Position numbers and translations under genes: made by a program. Of a stretch of DNA of 11,792 nt, positions 1-5,862 are shown piece by piece (the stretch's first letter is position 1; every line of letters starts with the position of its first letter). Source of the stretch: Pseudomonadota bacterium (GTDB taxonomy: Bacteria; Pseudomonadota; Gammaproteobacteria; Acidiferrobacterales; Sulfurifustaceae); NCBI GenBank assembly GCA_020354085.1, contig CP070641.1, positions 1,925,545 through 1,937,336 on the forward strand, given 5' to 3'. The notes under the pieces were generated by a model. That model did no database searches. It saw nothing but the letters and a program-made list of their open reading frames with translations, and had not been told where the DNA came from.

Positions 1-895
1 CGAACTCGGACTTGGTGAAACGATGGTTCTGGGTGCCGTGGCGCTCGATCTTGATCGTACCCATGAGTGAGGCAATGCGGCCGGTGGTTTCCCAATCGAG
101 ATTGTTGTGTAGCCCGTAGAGCAAGCCGGCACGGAAGGCGTCGCCGCAGCCGGTCGGGTCGTTGATGGCATTGGGCTTGGCCGCGGGAATCTCCACTACA
201 CGCCCATCGGTGTAGATACGCGAGCCCTTCGCGCCCAGCGTGACGATCAGGGCCTTCACCTTCTTCGCCAAATCCTCGAGTTTCTTTCCGGTGCGTTCTT
301 GCAGCAGCTGGGCTTCGTAGTCGTTGACCGTAACCCAAGTGGCCTGGTCGACGAAGCGCGCTAGCTCCTCGCCGTTGAACAGAATCAACCCCTGACCTGG
401 GTCAAAGATGAAGGGCACGCCGTCGGCGGCGAAGTCGCGCGCGTGCGCAAGCATACCCTCGCGCCCGTCGGGCGCCACCATACCGACCTTGACGCCGTTC
501 ACGCCCTTAACGCTCGCCTCGTGCGATCGATTCATAGCGCCCGGGTGAAAGGCGGTGATCTGGTTGTCCGCCATATCGGTAGTGATGAAGGCCTGCGCCG
601 TATAGGTGTCTTCGCACACTTTGATGTGCGTGAGTGGAATGTCCTGCTTCGCCATCCACTCGGCGTACGGCGCGAAATCTTTGCCGACGGTACCGAGCGG
701 CAATGGCGCGCCACCCAGCAGTTTCAGGTTATAGGCGATGTTGCCGGCGCAGCCGCCAAACTCGCGGCGCATGGTCGGGACTTGGAACGAGACGTTGAGG
801 ATATGCACCTTGTCGGGAAGAATGTGATTCTTGAAGTGATCTTGAAACACCATGATGGTGTCGTAGGCGAACGAGCCGCAGATGAGTGCCGACAT
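1..895 (-). CDS. PfkB-family carbohydrate/adenosine kinase (C-terminus beyond window)
   Basis: Cytoplasmic ribokinase-superfamily enzyme expected to transfer phosphate from ATP to the hydroxymethyl group of a sugar or nucleoside. About 298 residues are visible, beginning MSALICGSFAYDTIM, and the frame is still open at the left edge, so only a short tail is missing. The N-terminal glycine-rich substrate region (FGGCAGNIAYNL, about residues 46-57) and the PfkB signature 2 (DPTGCGDAF, with the likely catalytic base Asp252) are both intact. The start at 895 is supported by an AGGA on the minus strand (904-907), 8 nt upstream. It lies 107 bp downstream of the GGDEF-EAL gene on the same strand. The overall pattern resembles proteobacterial proteins often labelled adenosine kinase, but the substrate cannot be read from sequence, so I give no symbol. 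Family assignment is secure; adenosine specificity is inference. Confidence 0.93.
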   Translation of the reverse strand, partial: MSALICGSFAYDTIMVFQDHFKNHILPDKVHILNVSFQVPTMRREFGGCAGNIAYNLKLLGGAPLPLGTVGKDFAPYAEWMAKQDIPLTHIKVCEDTYTAQAFITTDMADNQITAFHPGAMNRSHEASVKGVNGVKVGMVAPDGREGMLAHARDFAADGVPFIFDPGQGLILFNGEELARFVDQATWVTVNDYEAQLLQERTGKKLEDLAKKVKALIVTLGAKGSRIYTDGRVVEIPAAKPNAINDPTGCGDAFRAGLLYGLHNNLDWETTGRIASLMGTIKIERHGTQNHRFTKSEF

Positions 896-1002
896 GGGAG
901 AAATCCTAATTGTTGTACAAGTAACGAGCCGCACACTGCGGCCCGCGCGCGGCAATCATTCTGGCACAAAAGCGTGGCCTGATTGAAGGCGACGCCAACG
1001 GC

Positions 1003-2529
1003 CTATTGCAGCGGCGCCGTGCTCCAGGGCGAGGTTTTCAGCCAGTGTGTGAATTCATCTGCCGGCAGTGGGCGGCTGATGTGAAAGCCCTGAGCTCCGT
1101 CGCAACCGAGTACCCAAAGCAGATCCCAGGCCTCCTTGGTCTCGACGCCCTCGGCCACCACCTGACGGCCGAGGTTGTGGGCGAGATCGATGGTTGAACG
1201 CACGATCACCGCGTCGTTTTCGTCATTGTGCATGTCGATGATGAACGACTTGTAGATCTTGAGGGTGTGCAGCGGCAATTGCTTGAGGTAGGCGAGCGAG
1301 GAATAACCAGTGCCGAAGTCGTCGATGGCGATGGTGATGCCGAGTTCGGTGAGATCACGCAAGACCTTCGCTACTAAACCGGTGTCGGACATAAGCACGT
1401 TCTCAGTGATTTCAATCTCCAGACACTCCGGCGCGGCGCTTAAGCCCAACAGCGCGCTGCTGACGTTGCCCACCAGGGACGGGTCTTGGAACGCGCGCCC
1501 CGGCACATTGACGGCCACGCGCAGCCGATGGCCCGCGTCGTGCCACTGACGGCATTGCTTGATGGTGCTATGAATCACCCAATCGGTAATCGGCTTGATA
1601 AGCCCTGCACGCTCGGCGAGCGGGATGAACATTTCGGGCAGAAGAATTCCTAGTTGCGGGTGGCGCCAGCGAATCAAGGCTTCGGCGCCGACCACGCCGC
1701 CGGTGCGTAAATCGATCTTCGGCTGGTAGTAAAGCATCAACTCATCGCGTGCCAAGGCGTGGCGCAGATCAGCCGATAGCTGTAGGTGTTTTTGGGCATT
1801 GGGGTCCAGAACCGGCGCGTAGAACATGAACCCCGGGTCCTTGTTCTTGGTGCTATACATCGCCACGTCCGCACGGCTCATGAGCGTATCGATGTCGGTG
1901 CCGTGTTCCGGGTAGATCACGATGCCGATGGATGTCCCGAGGAAAAGCTCGTTGTGCGCGACGCGAAACGGCGCATGGAAGCATTGCAGGACTTTCCGCG
2001 CCACCCGTTCGGCGGTGCTGCGACCATGGGCGATATCCGGCAATACCAGCGCAAACTCGTCACCACCCAGGCGCGCCAGCGTATCGGTGTCGCGCAGCGT
2101 TCCGCGCAGGCGCTGCGCCACCAGGGTCAGGACCTCGTCGCCGGCGCTGTGGCCCAAGGTGTCGTTGATTTCCTTGAAGTGGTTGAGGTCCATCAGCATC
2201 AGTACGATCTGCTTTTGCCCGTCGCGCTGCGCGGCGGCGATTGCTTGAATCAATCGATCGTTGAGCAAGGTGCGGTTGGGCAAGCCCGTAAGGGCGTCGG
2301 TGGTGGCGAGCGTATGCAGCCGCTGGATCATGGTCTTGGCGTTGGTCGTATCCTCCATGAGACCGTCGATGCGCACCACACGACCGCTGCCATCCGCATA
2401 CGGGTAAAACACGCGTCGGAACCAGCGCAACTCCCCATTGGGACGCTGTACCCGCGTTTCAATTTCCACCTGGTTACCAGTGAGCGCCTGCTCCCACGCC
2501 GCACGTACGAGCGGCTTGTCTTCAGGCAC
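1003..2529 (-). CDS. GGDEF-EAL c-di-GMP enzyme, downstream fragment of a nonsense-split globin-PAS-GGDEF-EAL gene
   Basis: Bifunctional-type cyclic di-GMP protein (diguanylate cyclase plus phosphodiesterase). From a GTG at 2529 it has 508 residues: the C-terminal half of a PAS fold plus PAC-like segment (about 1-62), a GGDEF domain (about 70-235) and an EAL domain (about 250-500). The cyclase site GGDEF (155-159) is intact and is preceded, after five residues, by RDTD (146-149), matching the inhibitory RxxD I-site. In the EAL domain I see EAL (283-285), the conserved Asn (341), EITEN, DDFGTGYSS (403-411), VVAEGVE (457-463) and GAQGF. The LKID motif reads LKIY (423-426), which is unusual. The GTG has no good ribosome binding site, and upstream codons in the same frame continue through the PAS domain to a TAG at 2581-2583. 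I therefore read this as the distal part of one gene starting at 3255 rather than an independent gene. It may be expressed only by re-initiation or readthrough. Confidence 0.9.
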   Translation of the reverse strand: MPEDKPLVRAAWEQALTGNQVEIETRVQRPNGELRWFRRVFYPYADGSGRVVRIDGLMEDTTNAKTMIQRLHTLATTDALTGLPNRTLLNDRLIQAIAAAQRDGQKQIVLMLMDLNHFKEINDTLGHSAGDEVLTLVAQRLRGTLRDTDTLARLGGDEFALVLPDIAHGRSTAERVARKVLQCFHAPFRVAHNELFLGTSIGIVIYPEHGTDIDTLMSRADVAMYSTKNKDPGFMFYAPVLDPNAQKHLQLSADLRHALARDELMLYYQPKIDLRTGGVVGAEALIRWRHPQLGILLPEMFIPLAERAGLIKPITDWVIHSTIKQCRQWHDAGHRLRVAVNVPGRAFQDPSLVGNVSSALLGLSAAPECLEIEITENVLMSDTGLVAKVLRDLTELGITIAIDDFGTGYSSLAYLKQLPLHTLKIYKSFIIDMHNDENDAVIVRSTIDLAHNLGRQVVAEGVETKEAWDLLWVLGCDGAQGFHISRPLPADEFTHWLKTSPWSTAPLQ

Positions 2530-2580
2530 CGTCCAGTCGAGACACGGTATCGGCGTACTGATGTCCAGGCTGCAGATCTC

Positions 2581-2583
2581 CTA
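2581..2583 (-). other. In-frame amber codon splitting the globin-PAS-GGDEF-EAL gene
   Basis: The stop of the globin ORF and the codons of the GGDEF-EAL ORF are in the same frame. Reading through the TAG gives VSPVA-stop-EICSLDISTPIPCLDWTVPED, which continues a PAS domain without any shift. The whole frame from 3255 to 1003 is 751 codons including the final stop, with TAG as codon 225. A single C-to-T change from CAG (Gln) would produce it. TAG is the normal terminator of several other genes here (SRPBCC, PhoD-type, Nudix, gpmA), so genome-wide amber recoding is unlikely. Confidence 0.85.
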
Positions 2584-3255
2584 GGCGACCGGGCTTACAT
2601 AGAGCGGTCGATTATTCACGACGTCCACGGACCATAAGACCTGCGGAATGTTGGCCAGCAGGCCGGTCATTTGATCCTGAAGGTCGGCTACCGTTTGAGT
2701 TTGGCTGGTTACCGCGCCGCGCGCGGCGTCCCAATAGCCTTCCAACATCAGTCCCATGTCGCGAAACAGCAGCTTCAGTACGGTCGTCTCAAGCGCGGTC
2801 CGGTCGGCGTCCTTGATGTGGGCGCTGGTGCGCAGCACCGTCAGCAGGTGGTTTTGATAGAGCAGGTAGGCTCCCATGATCCACACCGGCTCGATGCGGT
2901 GCTGATAGTGCAGTTGTCCGACACGTTCCATGTGTAGGACCGATTCGGTGCCGATATGGCCGGCGAGAAAACCGAAGAGATGTTGCGTCTGCTTGCGAAC
3001 CAGGTCGTCAATGGTGCCGCCGCGTGCGTGGTAGTCTTCCAGCACCTGCGCGGTGACTGGGTAGGTCAGGAGGTAGCGATAAAAGACCTGGGCGAATTCC
3101 TCGGCGCCGACCATGAGCGCGTCATGATAGGAACGCAGTAGCGTGATCTCAGCGGGTGAGATCTGCAGGAATTCGTTGAAGGCGTGGTTAAGGTCTTGGC
3201 TGGTATATCGCGCTCGCGGCGTGTCGTGATCGTTCTCGGCTGTCGTGCTCGCCAT
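2581..3255 (-). CDS. Globin-coupled sensor domain with start of PAS domain (upstream fragment)
   Basis: N-terminal part of a globin-coupled sensor, expected to bind heme and report oxygen (or another gas) to an output domain. The 224-residue frame begins with about 20 variable residues, then a sensor globin domain (about 25-178) and the first 25 or so residues of a PAS domain (LLANIPQVLWSVDVVNNRPLYVSP) before the TAG. The likely proximal heme ligand is His116 in VGQLHYQHRIEPVWIMGAY, a segment matching the F-helix and following region of HemAT/GCS-type globins. FYRYLL (58-63) may supply the usual B-helix tyrosine. The start at 3255 is supported by a GGGGGAG Shine-Dalgarno 6 nt upstream. The output domains (GGDEF, EAL) lie in the same frame after the stop, so the intact ancestor would be a globin-PAS-GGDEF-EAL oxygen-responsive c-di-GMP enzyme. 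As it stands, this fragment alone could only bind ligand. The divergent ArsR operon begins 230 to 270 bp away. Confidence 0.88.
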   Translation of the reverse strand: MASTTAENDHDTPRARYTSQDLNHAFNEFLQISPAEITLLRSYHDALMVGAEEFAQVFYRYLLTYPVTAQVLEDYHARGGTIDDLVRKQTQHLFGFLAGHIGTESVLHMERVGQLHYQHRIEPVWIMGAYLLYQNHLLTVLRTSAHIKDADRTALETTVLKLLFRDMGLMLEGYWDAARGAVTSQTQTVADLQDQMTGLLANIPQVLWSVDVVNNRPLYVSPVA

Positions 3256-3485
3256 TCGGCGCTCCCCCGTTTGTGGATTCTTGCGCGCGACTGCAAATCG
3301 ACTGCGTATTTAGTAACAATAGTCGAGGAATTGGAATGTGTCTGACCAATCCTGCCTATGCCCGCTGTGCCCCTTCGTCAGCCTCGACGCACTATATAGT
3401 AAGTAGCACGGCATTCCACACGGCCGCGTCCCGCTGGCCACGGTAGAAACCCCCCGCAAAAGTAGGCCAACCGCCGCACAGGATA

Positions 3486-3514
3486 TTGACAAATGTCATC
3501 CGTCCGCGTAATAG
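3486..3514 (+). promoter_or_regulatory. Predicted sigma-70 promoter of the arsR operon
   Basis: A perfect TTGACA lies at 3486-3491. At 17-bp spacing the hexamer TAATAG (3509-3514) is only a moderate -10 box; CGTAAT (3507-3512) is an alternative. Either choice places the transcription start near 3519-3522, directly beside the preferred ATG at 3523 and inside the inverted repeat. The consensus -35 is the strong part of this call; the -10 is inference. Confidence 0.55.
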
Positions 3515-3534
3515 TTAACCAGATGGTTAACTAT
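3511..3534. promoter_or_regulatory. Perfect inverted-repeat operator over the arsR start codon
   Basis: ATAGTTAACC (3511-3520) and GGTTAACTAT (3525-3534) form a perfect 10-bp inverted repeat separated by AGAT. The arms overlap the predicted -10 region, the presumed transcription start and the first codons of the ArsR-type repressor. This size and symmetry suit a dimeric winged-helix repressor, so autoregulation of the operon is the simplest reading. Binding is inferred, not shown. Confidence 0.7.
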
Positions 3535-3966
3535 GAAGCCGCCCTCGACCTTACCTTCGCTGCGCTCGCGGACCGGACGCGGCGCGCAATTCTCGCGCGC
3601 CTGGCGCACGGTGAGGCCTCAGTCACCGAACTCGCACAGCCGTTCGACATGTCATTGCCGGCCGTTTCCAAGCACCTGCGCGTGCTCGAGGAGGCGGGTT
3701 TGCTCGCGCGCACGCGCGATGGGCGCGTGCATCGCCTGCGCGTGGCGGCCGCTCCGATGAAGCAGGCCACCGAGTGGATGGAGCGGTACCGCGCGTTCTG
3801 GGAAGCGCGCCTCGATGCACTCGATCGCTATCTCACCGAATCCAAACAGGAGGTGTCACCATGGCCCAACCGCAAGCCAAGCAAGACTACGTCCTCGAGA
3901 TCCGCCGCACCTTCAACACCACGCGCGAAACAGTCTTCCGCGCCTGGACCGACCCGCAAGCGCTGA
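3523..3966 (+). CDS. ArsR-family winged-helix transcriptional repressor
   Basis: Small DNA-binding repressor of the ArsR subgroup paired with SRPBCC proteins. From MVNYEAALDLTFAALADRTR it shows the N-terminal helix, the helix-turn-helix with recognition helix around SLPAVSKHLRVLEEAGLL (about 43-60), and the wing (ARTRDGRVHRLRV). It has no ELCVCDL-type cysteine metal site, so metal sensing is not expected. I prefer ATG 3523 because related proteins typically begin MVNY and because the predicted promoter lies between the two candidate starts. An upstream ATG at 3493 (10 residues longer) has an AGGA 9 nt before it and cannot be excluded. The frame does not stop before the next gene: it runs 106 nt into the SRPBCC gene and ends at 3966, giving an unusual basic Ser/Pro-rich tail of about 35 residues. 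The core domain is certain; whether the tail is functional is open. Confidence 0.9.
   Translation: MVNYEAALDLTFAALADRTRRAILARLAHGEASVTELAQPFDMSLPAVSKHLRVLEEAGLLARTRDGRVHRLRVAAAPMKQATEWMERYRAFWEARLDALDRYLTESKQEVSPWPNRKPSKTTSSRSAAPSTPRAKQSSAPGPTRKR
3848..3855 (+). promoter_or_regulatory. Strong Shine-Dalgarno fixing the SRPBCC start
   Basis: AGGAGGTG lies 5-7 nt before ATG 3861 and near-perfectly matches the anti-Shine-Dalgarno sequence. It decides this start over an in-frame upstream ATG at 3774, which would add about 29 residues of shadow translation from the arsR region. Because it lies within the arsR reading frame, translation of arsR would pass over it. Confidence 0.85.
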
Positions 3967-4310
3967 GCGCCTGGTTTGCGCCGTCGGATGCGATGACCAC
4001 GCCGGTGGTTGAAATCGATTTGCGCGTCGGGGGTGCCTACCGCATCGAGATGCAAGAGCCGGATGGCAAACGCCACTGCGTGGCCGGTGTTTATCGCGAG
4101 GTGAAGGAGCCCGAGCGCCTGGTGTTTACTTGGTCTGGAACCGGCTGCACGGCCGAACCGCTGGATACGCTAGTCACGGTTGAACTCTTCGCCCGCGGCA
4201 CGCAGACCGAGATGGTGCTGACCCATGAGGGCTTCAGCAACGCACAGGATCGCGACGCCCACGATCAGGGTTGGACAGGTTGCCTCGCCCAGCTCGCCAA
4301 GCATCTGTAG
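3861..4310 (+). CDS. SRPBCC (AHSA1-like) domain protein
   Basis: A 149-residue single-domain START/Bet v 1-type protein, a fold with a deep hydrophobic cavity that binds lipids or other small hydrophobic ligands. Family hallmarks are the opening strand EIRRTFNTTRETVFRAWTDP (about 11-30), the helix with the LSAWFAP motif, the VEIDLRVGGAYRIEM strand pair, VAGVYREVKEPERLVFTW and the C-terminal helix GWTGCLAQLAKHL. It is soluble, with no signal peptide. The ligand is unknown; the family is named for the Hsp90 co-chaperone Aha1, but a chaperone role is not implied here. The start is set by a strong Shine-Dalgarno. Its first 106 nt are also read as the arsR C-terminus in another frame. Pairing with an upstream ArsR repressor is a recurring arrangement and suggests that the regulator responds to the same condition or ligand. 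Confidence 0.9.
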   Translation: MAQPQAKQDYVLEIRRTFNTTRETVFRAWTDPQALSAWFAPSDAMTTPVVEIDLRVGGAYRIEMQEPDGKRHCVAGVYREVKEPERLVFTWSGTGCTAEPLDTLVTVELFARGTQTEMVLTHEGFSNAQDRDAHDQGWTGCLAQLAKHL

Positions 4311-4319
4311 CCAGTTGCA

Positions 4320-4832
4320 GTGGCCACCGCTGTCAGTAATACACCAGGTCCGACCGAGGAGGCATCTCTGGGTCGGGTGCTGTTGACCACCGCGATTGCC
4401 GGTGTGGCCCTCCAGGCTGTAACAGCGGCGCTGTGGATGAACCCGTTGACCACACGCGTGATTCTCACGCCCGAATTCGGGCAGAGCCAGAAGCTCATTG
4501 ACGTTTGGACCGTATGGGAACCCCTGCCGCGCATTGCGCTGATGCCGAATGCAGCCATGATCAGCGGCTTCTTCTTGTTCACGCTGCTGCACGTTTTGGT
4601 CTACCGTCGATTCGCCGCACTGCTGCCCGGTCAAAGCTGGATCGGTAAAGGCCTGGCGCTGGCGGCGGGGATCTTCATTTTTCAGTACGGCTACTTCGAG
4701 TTCTTTACACCCTTCAATCAGTTCCACGAGCCGCTCCATCTGATCGCCTACGAGTTGCTGCTGCAAGGGATGATGGCCACGGTCGAAGCACTGATCATCG
4801 CGCGCATGATTGGGGTGGCTCGGGGATCTTGA
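4320..4832 (+). CDS. Small multi-pass membrane protein of unknown function
   Basis: I do not recognise a named family. The 170-residue product has about four hydrophobic segments, near residues 19-40, 75-97, 106-125 and 138-163, joined by short loops. A non-cytoplasmic-looking stretch (PLTTRVILTPEFGQSQKLIDVWTVWEPL) lies between the first two, so it is probably an inner-membrane protein. It starts with GTG 4320, 9 nt after the SRPBCC stop, and has no clear ribosome binding site there, suggesting translational coupling. A GAGGAGG (4356-4362) lies before an in-frame GTG at 4377, but the 14-nt spacing is long, so the start is uncertain by 19 residues. The tight spacing places it in the ArsR-SRPBCC operon, so its expression is probably controlled by that repressor. 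Confidence 0.78.
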   Translation: MATAVSNTPGPTEEASLGRVLLTTAIAGVALQAVTAALWMNPLTTRVILTPEFGQSQKLIDVWTVWEPLPRIALMPNAAMISGFFLFTLLHVLVYRRFAALLPGQSWIGKGLALAAGIFIFQYGYFEFFTPFNQFHEPLHLIAYELLLQGMMATVEALIIARMIGVARGS

Positions 4833-4882
4833 GGTAGCGACCCCCACCGACGGGGTGCGTCCGTTACATCGGTGCGCCGGCA

Positions 4883-4951
4883 GCGCCAATTCTGTGCCCC
4901 GTATCTGCGTACGGGTGGCGCAAGAATGGCAAGTGGGCGTAGGATGCCCAC
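4883..4951. repeat. Two adjacent inverted repeats in the 172-bp intergenic gap
   Basis: CCCGTA (4898-4903) pairs with TACGGG (4910-4915), and outside it GCGCCA (4883-4888) pairs with TGGCGC (4916-4921), giving a two-part stem with a one-sided 9-nt bulge. Just downstream GTGGGC (4933-4938) pairs with GCCCAC (4946-4951). Neither is followed by a T-tract on either strand, so this is not a standard terminator. They could shape the leader of the membrane-protein gene at 5005 or reduce read-through from the upstream genes. Confidence 0.45.
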
Positions 4952-5004
4952 GGGCCGCGATCGTCACTGTGCGGCTGAACGTCTAATCGACCAGGAGACC
5001 AGGC

Positions 5005-5475
5005 ATGGACACCAATCGTTGGGCCGTTGCTAGTGTCGCAGTCGCCGTAGTCGTAGCAGTCGTGGAGATGGTGATTCACGGAGCGCTGTTGCAGGAGACC
5101 TATCAACAGACCGCCACCGTGTGGCGGCCGATGAGCGAATCGCGCTCGATCATGCCGCTCATGTGGCTGGGCTATGCGATCTTTGCGCCGTTTTTCGTGT
5201 ACATCTACGCCAAGGGTCTGGAGCCGGGCAAACCGCCGCTTGAGCAGGGCATGCGCTTCGGCATTATCTTCGGCACCGGTCTGTCGGCGATGAATTCTCT
5301 CATCTGGTACGTGGTGTTGCCGATTCCGGTTGCGCTTGCCTGGGCCTGGTTCATCGCCGGGATCGTCGTGTTTCTCGCCGCCGGCGTCGCCGCAGGATTG
5401 ACCTACAAGCCGGAGGGCCCGGCGCGTGCGCAACCTGACAAGAAGGCCGCCAAGAAGCGCCGTGGTCGACGATAG
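5005..5475 (+). CDS. Small multi-pass membrane protein of unknown function
   Basis: A 156-residue inner-membrane protein with about four hydrophobic segments (near 7-28, 49-69, 83-105 and 110-133) and a very basic cytosolic tail ending KKAAKKRRGRR. The pattern VIHGALLQETYQQTATVWRPMSES after the first segment, then MWLGYAIFAPFFVYIYAKG, resembles a widespread group of uncharacterised bacterial membrane proteins, but I know of no function. The start is well supported by AGGAG followed by ACCAGGC and ATG. It follows a 172-bp gap with hairpins, so it may have its own promoter or be distal in the ArsR operon. Its end overlaps the preferred start of the TfoX-domain gene by 14 nt, implying coupled translation. 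It shares size and topology, but no obvious sequence similarity, with the membrane protein at 4320. Confidence 0.85.
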   Translation: MDTNRWAVASVAVAVVVAVVEMVIHGALLQETYQQTATVWRPMSESRSIMPLMWLGYAIFAPFFVYIYAKGLEPGKPPLEQGMRFGIIFGTGLSAMNSLIWYVVLPIPVALAWAWFIAGIVVFLAAGVAAGLTYKPEGPARAQPDKKAAKKRRGRR

Positions 5476-5815
5476 CTATAAGCACTATATCGAAGACCAG
5501 TTGCAGGCGTTGGGCGCGGTCGAGCTGCGGCGGATGTTCGGCGGTTATGGCGTCTACCAGGATGCAAGGTTCTTTGGCATCTGCCATGACCAGCGGCTCT
5601 ACTTCAAGACTGACGCCGCCAGCCGCGCGGAATATGCCGCGCGTGGCATGCAACCGTTTCAGCCGAATCCGCGCCAGACGCTCAAGAGTTACTACGAGGT
5701 GCCGGCAGAGGTCGTTGAAGACTCTGATTTGTTGGCTGCCTGGGCACGGCGCGCGCTTGGTGCTGCCGCGTGCGCAGGCCATAGACGGCCGATAGCCGCT
5801 GCAAAGGTGCGCTGA
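5462..5815 (+). CDS. TfoX N-terminal domain protein
   Basis: A 117-residue cytoplasmic protein consisting essentially of one TfoX_N domain: YIEDQLQALGAVELRRMFGGYGVYQDARFFGICHDQRLYFKTD, then the GMQPFQPNPRQTLKSYYEVPAEV segment and a helical end. The domain is named after the competence regulator TfoX/Sxy, but stand-alone members like this lack the C-terminal domain and have no established role, so a competence function should not be assumed. The start is ambiguous. GTG 5462 gives the usual family length and overlaps the previous stop by 14 nt. GTG 5426, 12 residues longer, has a GGAGGG 8 nt upstream. It is followed after 47 bp by the serine hydrolase gene. Confidence 0.85.
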   Translation: MVDDSYKHYIEDQLQALGAVELRRMFGGYGVYQDARFFGICHDQRLYFKTDAASRAEYAARGMQPFQPNPRQTLKSYYEVPAEVVEDSDLLAAWARRALGAAACAGHRRPIAAAKVR

Positions 5816-5862
5816 GACCGGGTGAGCATGGAAGCCCAGCGCGTCCGCATGCGCGCAACGAG

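Noticed and set aside
928..942. Hairpin GCCGCA-CAC-TGCGGC between the GGDEF-EAL stop and the kinase start, considered as a terminator
   Set aside because: Only 6 bp with no T-tract on either strand; it could be chance in GC-rich sequence.
443..982. 179-residue plus-strand frame opposite the PfkB-family kinase
   Set aside because: Antisense shadow of a kinase gene with intact signature motifs; it has no ribosome binding site or recognisable domain.
2581..2583. Amber recoding (for example by pyrrolysine or a genome-wide code change) at the TAG
   Set aside because: TAG ends several ordinary genes in this window at family-typical lengths, so it works as a normal stop here.
1786..2637. 283-residue plus-strand frame opposite the GGDEF-EAL gene
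   Set aside because: Shadow of clear GGDEF-EAL coding sequence; GC-rich third positions keep the antisense frame open by chance.
3391..3400. ACTATATAGT palindrome in the divergent gap upstream of the globin gene, considered as a promoter or operator
   Set aside because: No suitably spaced -35 element on either strand and no partner repeat; too little support.
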